A stretch of 64,000 nt of DNA from Bacillus thuringiensis. Lineage in GTDB: Bacteria; Bacillota; Bacilli; Bacillales; Bacillaceae_G. The position numbers and the translations under genes are program-made. Below are positions 20,362 to 30,022 of this stretch, piece by piece. The notes under the pieces are model-generated. The model was not told where the DNA came from and did not search any database. It worked only from the letters and a program-made list of their open reading frames with translations. Positions within the stretch are counted from its first letter, which is position 1; every line of letters begins with the position of its first letter. Where the stretch lies: the NCBI RefSeq assembly GCF_022095615.2, contig NZ_CP155559.1:3717501-3781500 (forward strand). The letters run 5' to 3'.

Positions 20362-21411
20362 TTACTTTTCAACTTTTAACGTTTGTAAGTATGCATTTAA
20401 TGCATCAATTTGATCATCCGTTAAGTTGCCATATTTACCAGTCATTTTATTTCCTGGTTTCATATTTTCAGGATCTTTCAGCCATTTTTTTAAGTTTTCT
20501 TCATTATTTTCGGCAATACCGGCAACCATATCGCGATCCGCAAAGTTTGCTAAGTTTGGTGCGATACGAGCGGAAGGTGGTCTACTATCATTAGATCCAA
20601 CTGCGTGACAACCAATACAGCTTTTATTAAATATTTCTTGGCCCTCTTGCGCCTTTGTTGAAGCTACTTCTTTCTTCCCATCAATCTTCTTCATATCAGC
20701 AAGCCACTTTTTGTACTCGCTTTCATCTAAAGCTTTCACTTTGAATTGCATTAAAGAATGTGATGGGCCGCAAAATTCTGTACAAAAACCATTATAAGTG
20801 CCCGATTTATCTGCCTTTAACCACATTTTGTTCACATTGTCTGTATTTGTATCCATTTTCCCAGCTAAAGATGGAACCCAAAACGAATGTTTAATATCGG
20901 CACCCTTCAAATTCAAATACACTTTCTTACCTGTGGGGATGACTAAATCTTGAGAAGTTACTATCTTTTCTGATTTATAAGAAAATTCCCACCAATAAAG
21001 ATTCGCTGTTACATCAACAACGATAGTATCTTTATCAATATTCTTTTTCTCCATCGCACTTACATCAGCAAGTTTGAATGTATATGTAACCGTCGGAACA
21101 GCTAAGATTAGCAAAAGAATAATCGGAATAACTGTCCAAATAATTTCTAGTTTGTGATTCCCTTCAACTTGCTCCGGAATATAATCTTCCTGACCTTTCT
21201 TTTGTCGGAAACGCACAATTACATATAAGAAAATAATAGTAACTACTAGTACTACTCCTACCATGATCGCAGTTGCTAGTAAGAGCAAATCATATTGCAT
21301 TTTTGCTACTTCTCCTTGCGGAATTAAAGTAGATTGAAAGGCTTTACCGCATCCCCCTAACAGTAAAGCCAGCAGTGAAACGAACGAAAGCAGTCGCCAC
21401 TGTTTCTTCAT
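20362..21411 (-). CDS. ctaC: caa3 cytochrome c oxidase subunit II with fused cytochrome c
   Basis: 349-residue lipoprotein: signal peptide with lipobox LLGGC, two membrane helices, a CuA domain (CTEFCGPSHSLM holds the Cys/His/Met ligands), and a C-terminal cytochrome c domain with the heme site CIGCH and a Met in GNKMTGKYG. The fused cytochrome makes this a caa3 and not an aa3 quinol enzyme. GGGGGT lies upstream of this ATG; a GTG five codons earlier lies within that site. Confidence 0.97.
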   Translation of the reverse strand: MKKQWRLLSFVSLLALLLGGCGKAFQSTLIPQGEVAKMQYDLLLLATAIMVGVVLVVTIIFLYVIVRFRQKKGQEDYIPEQVEGNHKLEIIWTVIPIILLLILAVPTVTYTFKLADVSAMEKKNIDKDTIVVDVTANLYWWEFSYKSEKIVTSQDLVIPTGKKVYLNLKGADIKHSFWVPSLAGKMDTNTDNVNKMWLKADKSGTYNGFCTEFCGPSHSLMQFKVKALDESEYKKWLADMKKIDGKKEVASTKAQEGQEIFNKSCIGCHAVGSNDSRPPSARIAPNLANFADRDMVAGIAENNEENLKKWLKDPENMKPGNKMTGKYGNLTDDQIDALNAYLQTLKVEK

Positions 21412-21504
21412 ACAAACAACCCCCACTTTCCTTGTGAATTAGATTGTACTTTATAGTTAAGTAAAGTAAATCTCAACGTAAAGAAATCCAATTATGTCGT
21501 TGTC

Positions 21505-22428
21505 TTAGAAGAATGTAACTACAATCATTGATACAAATAAGATTGTTAAATAATTTAGGGAATAAACAAACATTTGTACGGACCATTTGATGTCATCTTG
21601 CTTACGGAAGCCATAAAATCCTAAAACGATCCATCCGATGTTTAACAATGTTGCAATTACCATAAATGTTATCCCTAGTCCACTCATATAAAATGGTAGT
21701 GGTAATAAACATACTGTCCAAATCATAATTTGGCGTTTCGTAATTTCAAATCCATGAACTACAGGAAGCATTGGAATTCCTGCATTTCGATATTCATCAA
21801 CACGTTTCATCGCTAATGCGAGAAAATGTGGGATTTGCCAAATAAACATAATTAAAAATAACATCCAAGCAATTGGATGACCTAAAGATGGATCGATTGC
21901 TGCCCATCCAATTAAAGGTGGAACTGCTCCAGATATACTACCTACAACAGTATTTAGTGTATACTTTCTCTTTGTCCATAATGTATATAAGACAACATAT
22001 GTGAAAGCACCAATAAATCCCATTAATACTGCCATTGGTGTTGTTAATAATAAAAATACAAATCCAAGAAGTAATATAACTAGTCCAAATGTAAGTGCAA
22101 ATCCTGGTTTATACTTCCCAGTAACCGTTGGACGGGTTTTTGTTCTTTCCATTAACGGGTCGATGTCTCGATCAATGTAGTTATTTAAACAACATACCCC
22201 TGCCATAATTAATCCAGAACCAACGATTGTAAAGAATAACTTATCCAGATTGTCCATCACACTTAATCCATTAAAATGTAATGCCAACCAAAATCCTGTA
22301 AATACAGTAAGTGTATTTGAGTTTACAATCCCCATTTTAACGAGCGCTGATAAATCTTGTAGCCGAGTTGTTTCCGGTACACTTGTAACAGCTGACTCAT
22401 CATGCAGCTCACTTGTTGCATGGTTCAT
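21505..22428 (-). CDS. ctaB: Protoheme IX farnesyltransferase (heme O synthase)
   Basis: 307-residue UbiA-family prenyltransferase with about nine membrane helices. The Asp-rich site [19 protein letters not shown] is complete. Makes heme O, the substrate of CtaA. First gene of the ctaBCDEFG operon, divergent from ctaA. GAGGGGGTT precedes; the start may be the GTG one codon earlier. Confidence 0.97.
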   Translation of the reverse strand: MNHATSELHDESAVTSVPETTRLQDLSALVKMGIVNSNTLTVFTGFWLALHFNGLSVMDNLDKLFFTIVGSGLIMAGVCCLNNYIDRDIDPLMERTKTRPTVTGKYKPGFALTFGLVILLLGFVFLLLTTPMAVLMGFIGAFTYVVLYTLWTKRKYTLNTVVGSISGAVPPLIGWAAIDPSLGHPIAWMLFLIMFIWQIPHFLALAMKRVDEYRNAGIPMLPVVHGFEITKRQIMIWTVCLLPLPFYMSGLGITFMVIATLLNIGWIVLGFYGFRKQDDIKWSVQMFVYSLNYLTILFVSMIVVTFF

Positions 22429-22431
22429 CAC

Positions 22432-22924
22432 TTTAACCCCCTCTTAAAACTTTCATCTTTCTTTTTGCGCCTATTTCGAATGAAATATTTCGCTTCTATA
22501 TAGCAATATTATTACAGTAGAAATATTGTTAATCCATTCTACTACTAATCTACGCCCATACTCCAATATATTAAATCATATTTCCCGAACATTTTGTGAA
22601 GAAAACATGAACTTTTTGTGTCGAATATAAAAACTTAATTCTTACTTGTCCTTATCATAACATGATGTTACCTTCTATAATAAACTTTTTTGTCATATTT
22701 AACACGTATTCTCCCCATATCTTTTCAAAATAGCCTGTTTTTCACCTAAAAATTCCCTTATACATCCTATTTCCACACCCATTTTCTCTCCCCTGTCTGC
22801 CCCCGCCATTTCTTTGCTATTTTATTATTTTTTATATATCATAGGAACTAGCGCTTTTTATTCTATACATAATGGAATGAAAATATTTCGCAATAACTTC
22901 ATAGCAGAAAGATGGTGAAATAGA
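22432..22924. promoter_or_regulatory. Divergent ctaB/ctaA control region
   Basis: About 490 bases without a gene. It must hold the promoters of ctaA (plus) and the ctaB operon (minus). Two TTTGTG-containing boxes, TTTTGTGAAG at 22593 and TTTTTGTGTC at 22613, spaced 20 bases apart, resemble the ResD-binding sequence TTTGTGAAT. In B. subtilis ResDE controls ctaA/ctaB. The site call is weak; no clear sigma-A -35/-10 pair was found. Confidence 0.35.
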
Positions 22925-23860
22925 TTGCAACGCTTTATTAAATGGTTAGCAGTCATTACGAGTCTTGATTTATTAATAGTTTTACTAGGAGGCGCCTTAG
23001 TTACAAAAACAGGTTCTGGCCAAGGGTGCGGTAAATCATGGCCACTTTGTAACGGTGAATTTGTTCCATCTAATTTATCAATGGAAACTATTATTGAACT
23101 AAGTCACCGCCTTACATCAGGATCAGCAGGAATTCTTGTCACTCTCCTTTGTATTTTGTCCTGGAAATATTATAAACATGTGCGCGAAACAAAAACGTTA
23201 GCAATTTTATCCTTCGTATTTTTAGTTGCACAAGCATTAATGGGAGCTGCAGCAGTTGTTTGGGGACAAATGCCAGCTGTACTTGCTATCCATTTCGGTA
23301 TTTCCTTAATTTCATTTGCATCTGTCATTTTATTAACGTGTCTTATCTTTGAAATCGACCAGAAATTTGATGCACGTTCACTTATTATGGACAAAAAAAT
23401 GAAATTTCATATTTATGGTGTAACAATTTACAGTTATATTGTCGTCTACACTGGGGCTTTAGTACGTCACGAACGAGCTAGCTTAGCCTGTCCAGACTTT
23501 CCTTTATGTAGCAAAAATAGACCTATGCCAACTCAACTACATGAATGGGTTCAAATGGGACATAGAGTTGCAGCGATGTTAATTTTCGTTTGGATACTAT
23601 ACGCGATGATTCTCGCTATTCGCCATTACAAACAGCAGCCTGTCGTATACTGGGGATGGATCATTTCATTTACCCTTGTTACACTTCAAGCGATCGTAGG
23701 AATTTTAGTCGTATTTACAAATGCTAATTTAGTAATGGCATTATTACATTCACTATTTATTTCTTGCTTGTTTGCTGTACTATGCTATTTAGTTATGTTA
23801 GGTACAAGAAGTAAAGCGAATGCAAAAGAAGCTGAATCAACTTCTAAACAAACAAAATAA
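22925..23860 (+). CDS. ctaA: Heme A synthase
   Basis: 311 residues from a TTG start; eight membrane helices in two four-helix halves. Paired cysteines GCGKSWPLC (about residues 35-43) and CPDFPLC, heme-ligand histidines in LSHRLTSG and MGHRVAAM, and HFGISL are all present. Oxidises the heme O methyl group to formyl, giving heme A for CtaD. The ribosome binding site (AGATGGTGA) is modest. Confidence 0.96.
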   Translation: MQRFIKWLAVITSLDLLIVLLGGALVTKTGSGQGCGKSWPLCNGEFVPSNLSMETIIELSHRLTSGSAGILVTLLCILSWKYYKHVRETKTLAILSFVFLVAQALMGAAAVVWGQMPAVLAIHFGISLISFASVILLTCLIFEIDQKFDARSLIMDKKMKFHIYGVTIYSYIVVYTGALVRHERASLACPDFPLCSKNRPMPTQLHEWVQMGHRVAAMLIFVWILYAMILAIRHYKQQPVVYWGWIISFTLVTLQAIVGILVVFTNANLVMALLHSLFISCLFAVLCYLVMLGTRSKANAKEAESTSKQTK

Positions 23861-23875
23861 ATTTAAATTCAAATT

Positions 23876-23909
23876 AAAATACCTTGCCGAATTGGCAAGG
23901 TATTTTTTG
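23876..23909 (+). terminator. Terminator of ctaA
   Basis: Stem AAATACCTTGCC / GGCAAGGTATTT, GAATT loop, T-run downstream. Confidence 0.9.
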
Positions 23910-23913
23910 CGAT

Positions 23914-23946
23914 AAAAAAAGAGCTGTATTTACACAGCTCTTTTTC
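23914..23946 (-). terminator. Terminator of pycA
   Basis: Stem GAGCTGT / ACAGCTC flanked by A7 and T5. On the minus strand it follows the pycA stop and ends in a U-run. Confidence 0.88.
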
Positions 23947-23950
23947 TATT

Positions 23951-26900
23951 TTAGTGATCTAATTCAATCAGTAAGTCACCCGTTTGAATTGCATCTCCAT
24001 CATTAACATATACTTTTTTCACTTTACCATTGAACGGCGCTTGAACTGTCGTTTCCATTTTCATCGCTTCTGTAATTGCCATAGAATCGCCTTTTTTCAC
24101 TTCATCGCCTTCTTTTACAACTACTTTAATAACCGTTCCTGGCATTGTTGCACTAATATGGTTTGGATTTTCACGGTTTCCTTTCACACGTTGTGCCACT
24201 GTTGCTTTCACACTTTCATCTTTCACAACAATCTCACGTGGTTGTCCGTTAAACTCCAAGTAAAGAATTCGATTTCCATCCGGCTGTGGCTCTCCAATTG
24301 ATACTAGTTTAACCATCAATGTTTTACCTTGTTCGATTTCCACATTGATTTCTTCACCAAGTCTCATACCATAGAAGAATGTCGGTGTATCAAGTACAGA
24401 TACACTTCCATAAAGCTCCGCAACTTTTTCGTAATCCATAAATACTTTTGGATATAATGCATATGCAACGACATCAAAAATCGTCACTTCACGTCCAAGC
24501 TTATGGAATAGCTCTTCTTTTAACGCGTCGAAATCTACTGGCTCTAATAATTCACCCGGTCTTACTGTTAATGGCTCTTTCCCTTTTAAAATAATTTCTT
24601 GTAACTTTTTCGGGAAACCACCATATGGCTGTCCTAAATCTCCTGCGAACATTTCAACAACAGATCCAGGGAAGTCCAAAGCATGTCCACGCTCTAAAAC
24701 ATCTTGTTCTGTCAGGTGGTTTTGAACCATAAATAATGCCATATCGCCAACAACTTTTGATGACGGTGTTACTTTTACAATATCTCCAAACATGTCATTC
24801 ACACGACGGTACATTACTTTCACTTCATCAAAGCGATCTCCTAAACCAACCGCCTTCGCTTGTTGCTGAAGATTACTATACTGTCCACCTGGCATTTCAT
24901 GCATATATACCTCTGTGTGAGGTGCATTCATACCACTTTCAAACGGTGCATAGTATTTGCGTACATCTTCCCAATAATGAGATAGCTTTTCTAAAGAATC
25001 GATATTAACATCTGGTTGTCTTTCATTTCCACCTAGTGCATAGAATAATGTGTTCGCACTCGGTTGTGACGTTTGACCAGCCATAGAACTCACTGCTACA
25101 TCGACAATATCAACACCTGCTTCAATTGCCTTCGTATACGTTAATATACCATTTCCACTCGTATCGTGCGTATGCAGGTGAATCGGAATCGATACCGTCT
25201 CTTTTAATGCTGAAACTAAATCATATGCTGCGTTTGGTTTTAGTAAGCCAGCCATATCTTTAATACCTAAAATGTGAGCTCCCGATGCTTCCAACTCTTT
25301 TGCTAAGTTTTTATAATAATTCAAATCATATTTACTACGTAACGGATCATGAATATCTCCTGTGTAGCACATTGTTGCTTCTGCAATTTTACCAGTATCT
25401 CGTACAGCATCAATTGCAACTCTCATACCTTCTACCCAGTTTAAACTATCAAAAATACGGAACACATCAATGCCTGCTTGAGCAGAACATTCCACAAATT
25501 TTTGAATTAAATTATCTGGATAGTTTTTATAGCCAACTGCGTTTGACGAACGTAGTAACATTTGGAATAAAACGTTCGGCATTTTTTCACGAAGATCTAG
25601 TAATCGTTCCCATGGATCTTCTTTTAAGAAACGATACGCGACATCAAACGTTGCACCGCCCCACATTTCAGCTGAGAATAGGTTTGGTAACATTCTCGCT
25701 GTTGGCTCTGCAATTTGATGTAAATCTTTTGTACGAATACGAGTTGCAAGTAATGACTGATGTGCATCACGGAATGTTGTATCCGTTAAAAGTACACGGT
25801 TTTGATCCTGTACCCATTTTACTAACCCATCTGCTCCACGCTCATCCAAAATTTGTTTCGTTCCGTTTTGAATCGGCTCTGAGTGTAATACATTCGGTAT
25901 ACGAGCATCCGGGAAAATTGGCTTTTCTTTTTTCCCTACTCCTGGGAAGCCATTTACTGTTACTGAGCCAATGTAATTTAACATTTTCGTTCCGCGGTCT
26001 TTACGTTTCGGGAACAAGAATAGTTCAGGTGACACATCAATAAACGAAGTATCATATTCTCCTGATAAGAAGTTTTTATGTTTTACTACATTCTCTAGGA
26101 ATGGAATATTTGTTTTAATACCACGAATACGGAATTCTTTTAAGTTACGTTCCATTTTTGCAGCAGCTTGCTCAAAAGTAAGTGCCCAAGTTGTAACTTT
26201 TACAAGTAAAGAATCGTAGTATGGTGTAATAACTGCACCTTGGAAGCTATTTCCTGTATCAAGACGCACACCAAAACCACCGCCTGATCGATACGCCATA
26301 ATTTTTCCTGTATCCGGCATAAAATTATTTAGTGGGTCTTCAGTTGTTACACGAGATTGGATTGCAAATCCGTGCACAACCACTTCCTCTTGCTTCGGAA
26401 CACCTACTATTTTACTATGTAATGCATGTCCATCAGCTATTAAAATTTGTGATTGAACGATATCGACTCCTGTAATCATCTCTGTAATCGTATGTTCTAC
26501 TTGAACACGTGGATTTACTTCAATAAAGTAAAACTCATCATCTTTTACAAGGAATTCTACTGTTCCTGCGTTTAAATAATTTACATTTTTCGTTAACTTC
26601 ACAGCAGCATCACAAATACGCTGGCGCAACTCATTTGAAAGTGATACACTCGGTGCTATTTCTACAACTTTTTGATGACGACGTTGTACAGAACAGTCTC
26701 GCTCGTATAAATGAACAACATTGCCCTCTTCATCTGCTAAAATTTGAACTTCTATATGTTTAGGTTTTTCAACGAATTTTTCTACGTATACTTCATCATT
26801 ACCAAAGGCTGCTTTTGCTTCTGACTTCGCTCGATTATACGACTCTCTTAATTCTTCACTAGTACGTACAATACGCATACCACGGCCGCCACCGCCAAGG

Positions 26901-27397
26901 GAAGCTTTAATAATAATCGGGTAATCATACTTTTCAGCAAATTCTTTGACTTCTTCTATTGAATTTACTGGCCCATCACTACCAGGAATAACTGGAATTT
27001 GTGCTAGCTGCGCTTGTGTTCTTGCTTTCACTTTATCTCCAAACATATCTAAATGCTTACTCTTTGGACCGATAAAGATAATTCCTTCTTCTTCACAACG
27101 TTTTGCGAATTGAATATTTTCTGACAAGAAACCATATCCAGGGTGGATTGCATCTACATGATTACTTTTTGCAATCTCAATAATGCCTTCAATATCTAGA
27201 TAAGCATCAATTGGCTTTTTTCCTTCCCCAACTAAATAGGACTCATCAGCTTTATAGCGATGATAAGAACCACTATCCTCTTTAGAATAGATTGCAACCG
27301 TTTTTAATCCGAGTTCCGAACAAGCTCGAAACACACGAATTGCAATCTCTCCACGGTTAGCTACCAATACTTTTTGAATACGTTGCAGCTTTGTCAT
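23951..27397 (-). CDS. pycA: Pyruvate carboxylase
   Basis: 1148-residue single-chain, biotin-dependent enzyme making oxaloacetate from pyruvate and bicarbonate. Order: biotin carboxylase domain (about 1-450, with ATP loop KASLGGGGRGMRIV and catalytic EVNPRVQVEHTITE), carboxyltransferase domain (about 530-810, starting near LLTDTTFRDAHQSLLATR with metal site HLHTHDTSGNG), allosteric linker, and a C-terminal biotin carrier with TEAMKMETT (Lys near 1113). In several Firmicutes pyruvate carboxylase is controlled by c-di-AMP directly or through DarB; darB is also in this window. Long 5' region upstream. Confidence 0.98.
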   Translation of the reverse strand: MTKLQRIQKVLVANRGEIAIRVFRACSELGLKTVAIYSKEDSGSYHRYKADESYLVGEGKKPIDAYLDIEGIIEIAKSNHVDAIHPGYGFLSENIQFAKRCEEEGIIFIGPKSKHLDMFGDKVKARTQAQLAQIPVIPGSDGPVNSIEEVKEFAEKYDYPIIIKASLGGGGRGMRIVRTSEELRESYNRAKSEAKAAFGNDEVYVEKFVEKPKHIEVQILADEEGNVVHLYERDCSVQRRHQKVVEIAPSVSLSNELRQRICDAAVKLTKNVNYLNAGTVEFLVKDDEFYFIEVNPRVQVEHTITEMITGVDIVQSQILIADGHALHSKIVGVPKQEEVVVHGFAIQSRVTTEDPLNNFMPDTGKIMAYRSGGGFGVRLDTGNSFQGAVITPYYDSLLVKVTTWALTFEQAAAKMERNLKEFRIRGIKTNIPFLENVVKHKNFLSGEYDTSFIDVSPELFLFPKRKDRGTKMLNYIGSVTVNGFPGVGKKEKPIFPDARIPNVLHSEPIQNGTKQILDERGADGLVKWVQDQNRVLLTDTTFRDAHQSLLATRIRTKDLHQIAEPTARMLPNLFSAEMWGGATFDVAYRFLKEDPWERLLDLREKMPNVLFQMLLRSSNAVGYKNYPDNLIQKFVECSAQAGIDVFRIFDSLNWVEGMRVAIDAVRDTGKIAEATMCYTGDIHDPLRSKYDLNYYKNLAKELEASGAHILGIKDMAGLLKPNAAYDLVSALKETVSIPIHLHTHDTSGNGILTYTKAIEAGVDIVDVAVSSMAGQTSQPSANTLFYALGGNERQPDVNIDSLEKLSHYWEDVRKYYAPFESGMNAPHTEVYMHEMPGGQYSNLQQQAKAVGLGDRFDEVKVMYRRVNDMFGDIVKVTPSSKVVGDMALFMVQNHLTEQDVLERGHALDFPGSVVEMFAGDLGQPYGGFPKKLQEIILKGKEPLTVRPGELLEPVDFDALKEELFHKLGREVTIFDVVAYALYPKVFMDYEKVAELYGSVSVLDTPTFFYGMRLGEEINVEIEQGKTLMVKLVSIGEPQPDGNRILYLEFNGQPREIVVKDESVKATVAQRVKGNRENPNHISATMPGTVIKVVVKEGDEVKKGDSMAITEAMKMETTVQAPFNGKVKKVYVNDGDAIQTGDLLIELDH

Positions 27398-27731
27398 GAT
27401 TTTCCCCCTCTACTTTCCTACCACTCTAGAGATAAAATATATACACACCATAAAGAGCGTGAAGTTCTTCACTTTCTACATTATATTATACTTAGAAAGC
27501 TTCACTTTATTTTTATCCATCATACCTTATTTTTTAACAAATGATAAGTTTTCTGATCAATTTGTTTCACAAAAATAGTATAGCATACCTCTTCCTTTTC
27601 TAACAACTCAATTGTATATCACATTTAATTAAATGTGATATATTTTTTATTATAAATACTAATTAATATATCATATTTAATATTTTTAAAAAATAAAAAA
27701 ACACATCGCGCTCTAAAGCACAATGCGTTTT
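27398..27731. other. pycA upstream region with a 28-bp perfect palindrome
   Basis: Gene-free 334 bases between ftsW and pycA. It holds a 28-base perfect inverted repeat at 27615-27642 (half TATATCACATTTAA), followed on the plus strand by T6. Nearer to pycA is a smaller inverted pair GTGAAG-AA-CTTCAC around 27461-27474 and a TATAAT-like box near 27483-27492 on the minus strand. The large palindrome is AT-rich and could be an operator or a weak hairpin. Confidence 0.5.
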
Positions 27732-27738
27732 TTATTTT
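27698..27738 (-). terminator. Terminator of ftsW
   Basis: On the minus strand the stem ACGCAT...ATGTGT with inner GCT/AGC is followed by seven U; it overlaps the ftsW stop codon. Confidence 0.75.
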
Positions 27739-28913
27739 ACAACAACAAGACGTGGTCCATCTTGTTCTCTTTCTTTCATTATCTCATTTTGCTCTTTTTC
27801 TTGTCGTTTTACATGACTAGCAATATTTAATAATATACCCATCGAGATTAGATTAGCCAACAAAGAACTACCACCATAACTAATAAACGGTAAAGGTACT
27901 CCTGTAAGCGGTATTAATCCAGACATACCACCAACGTTAATAAAAGTTTGTATCCCAAGTAAACTTGCAATTCCAATCGCAACTAAACTTCCAAATGGAT
28001 CTTTACATTTTTGTGCTACTCTAAACGACCGAATAATAATAAGTAGTAAACAGATTAAAATGATAGCTACACCTATAAACCCAAGTTCTTCAGATATAAT
28101 TGCCATAATAAAATCCGTTTGCGGCTCTGGTAAATAGCCATACTTTTGTATACTATTCCCTAATCCTCTACCACCTAATCCACCTGAGGCAATTCCAATA
28201 AAAGAATTAACTAATTGGAATCCATCATTTTGAGGATCGTTAAATGGATCAAGAAAAACTGAAAATCGAGCTTTTTGGTAGTTACTTAATTTATAATTTC
28301 CGATAAAATACAACGCCGGAATCCACACGACAGATGTTAATAAAAATCTTTTAATCCACAAGTTAACATTAACTCCTGAACAGAAGAACATAATTAACAC
28401 TGTTCCACCTATTAAAATGTCAGTCCCTAAGTCATTTTGTAATAAAATTAATACCATCGATCCACCGACAATAACTAGGGGAGGTATTATTCCTTGGAAA
28501 AAAGGAGTTTGCCTCTCTTGTTTCTTAGCAAAAAAACTTGCTAGCGTAATAATAACTGCTATTTTTACAAACTCAGCTGGTTGTATACCTAGTATCCATC
28601 CTTTTGCGCCATTTATGACCTGCCCGAAAACTAAGGCTGCTGTTAGTAAGGCAAGGCTCCCTAACCCGATTGCTGCTAGAACCATTTGTTCTCTCCAAAA
28701 TTTATAAGGGATTATAACGACAATCACTAGTATTACCGTTCCAATAGCAAGAGCAACTAATTGTTTTTTAAAAAAGTAATCTGCTGGCCAGTTATATTTC
28801 GACAAAATCGCGACAATGGAACTAGAACTATATACCATTATAACTCCCAACACACATAAGATAACAAGAGGAAGTAACAATGAATAATCCATTGATTTCC
28901 ATACTCTTTTCAT
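27732..28913 (-). CDS. ftsW: SEDS peptidoglycan polymerase FtsW
   Basis: 393-residue membrane protein with ten hydrophobic segments. Family marks: VMVYSSSS-type N-terminus, KQLVALAIG, FVKIAVIITLASFF, ISEELGFIG and the C-terminal TGVPLPFISYGGSSLL. Glycosyltransferase of septal wall synthesis working with a class B PBP. In B. subtilis the gene before pycA (ylaO) is FtsW; the synteny is the reason for FtsW over RodA/SpoVE. Confidence 0.93.
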   Translation of the reverse strand: MKRVWKSMDYSLLLPLVILCVLGVIMVYSSSSIVAILSKYNWPADYFFKKQLVALAIGTVILVIVVIIPYKFWREQMVLAAIGLGSLALLTAALVFGQVINGAKGWILGIQPAEFVKIAVIITLASFFAKKQERQTPFFQGIIPPLVIVGGSMVLILLQNDLGTDILIGGTVLIMFFCSGVNVNLWIKRFLLTSVVWIPALYFIGNYKLSNYQKARFSVFLDPFNDPQNDGFQLVNSFIGIASGGLGGRGLGNSIQKYGYLPEPQTDFIMAIISEELGFIGVAIILICLLLIIIRSFRVAQKCKDPFGSLVAIGIASLLGIQTFINVGGMSGLIPLTGVPLPFISYGGSSLLANLISMGILLNIASHVKRQEKEQNEIMKEREQDGPRLVVVK

Positions 28914-28990
28914 TTCATTTCCTCTCTCTGTTTCAATTTAATTATTGTTGTATTCCATATGTACATTGATTCTTCCTGCTTTATTATACA

Positions 28991-29022
28991 AATAAAAAGC
29001 CCAAACTTTTTCAGTTTGAGCC
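28991..29022 (-). terminator. Terminator of ylaN
   Basis: Stem GCTCAAACT / AGTTTGGGC on the minus strand (one G-U pair), GAAAA loop, followed by TTTTTATTTG. Confidence 0.85.
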
Positions 29023-29038
29023 CCCTTATTTGAACCCG

Positions 29039-29326
29039 TTATTGTTGTTTGTTTGTAAATGCTTCATGAAGTGCAGATAACTCACGTTCAAGCTCTCCTA
29101 ACATTGCTTTCCCTTGTTCTTCTGCAATAAGACCAAGGCGAACTGCAAAATCGACCTCGCGGGATAGTCCAAACATTTGTGTGTCTAACACTTCTTCATA
29201 TAATGGACATTGCGGCATTGTCAGATTGTCCATTTGTACCTTAATAAGTCTTAAAATCTTCTCCGCATCCGCTTGTAGAAGGGCTAGTGCCTTTTCCTGA
29301 TGATTTGATACTGTCTCAGACGCCAA
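29039..29326 (-). CDS. ylaN: YlaN (UPF0358 family)
   Basis: 95-residue helical cytosolic protein. Diagnostic segments are [21 protein letters not shown] and [22 protein letters not shown]. In B. subtilis and S. aureus YlaN is linked to iron homeostasis and Fur function. About 125 bases before ftsW, with its own terminator between. Confidence 0.93.
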   Translation of the reverse strand: MASETVSNHQEKALALLQADAEKILRLIKVQMDNLTMPQCPLYEEVLDTQMFGLSREVDFAVRLGLIAEEQGKAMLGELERELSALHEAFTNKQQ

Positions 29327-29476
29327 ATTGATTCCCTCCGTTTCCGTCCTACTCTCTCCTATCTATTAATATTAGCGATAGTTTTAGTAAATTGCAATAG
29401 AAACATTTTTTGTGACAACCGTGTCTAATGCTATTATACTGAAAAGTGGGAGTATAACACAAATGGGGGAACAACA

Positions 29477-29974
29477 ATGAGCGAAATTTTATTTATTAAT
29501 GGAAAAGTTCGTTTTCCAATCACTATCGATCCAACTGTTTGGATCTTTGATGATCGAAAAGTAGATTTGACAACTTACTTTGATGAAACAAGAGAAAACA
29601 CGTCTGAACTAGAAGCTTACTTAAAAAACACTTCAGAACATTGGGATCGCGAAATCCGTGATGGTGCTGCGTTTCCACCGATACAACAAAGTGTAAAGAA
29701 ATATAAAAAAGAACAGCTAATTACTGGAACGTTCGGTATACCATTTCATCCATTTCTTGCTAACGCCGAAATTTCAGATGACGCTACGCAAGTCGAAATT
29801 GAAACAGTAGATCAAACAATACTACTTCCATTAGAAACTGTAGAAAATGCTATTCTTGGTTTTTCAAAAGAAGGAAAGCCATTAAAAGAGGATGGACCTG
29901 TTCATCTCTATTTCAATGATGGATCTAATCAACAAAATCCAATCCGTAACATCCGTAAATTTACAATTCTTTAA
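29477..29974 (+). CDS. ylaL: YlaL-position hypothetical protein
   Basis: 165-residue soluble protein, start ATG with GGGGGAACAAC upstream. Begins MSEILFINGKVRFPITIDPTVW; mostly beta and acidic. Located between ylaN and the phoH-type gene, the place of ylaL in B. subtilis. I recall a peptidyl-prolyl isomerase label for it, but no such motif is seen. Confidence 0.78.
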   Translation: MSEILFINGKVRFPITIDPTVWIFDDRKVDLTTYFDETRENTSELEAYLKNTSEHWDREIRDGAAFPPIQQSVKKYKKEQLITGTFGIPFHPFLANAEISDDATQVEIETVDQTILLPLETVENAILGFSKEGKPLKEDGPVHLYFNDGSNQQNPIRNIRKFTIL

Positions 29975-29991
29975 AGTATATACGTTAGAAG

Positions 29992-30022
29992 AAAAAGGAG
30001 TGAGCCTCAGCTCACTCCTTTT
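29992..30022. terminator. Bidirectional terminator, ylaL / phoH-type gene
   Basis: Stem AAAAGGAGTGAGC / GCTCACTCCTTTT with a CTCA loop. Confidence 0.92.

Noticed and set aside
25285..26043. 252-codon open frame on the plus strand inside pycA
   Set aside because: Antisense shadow of a highly conserved gene; composition is Leu/His/Ser-rich nonsense and there is no ribosome binding site.
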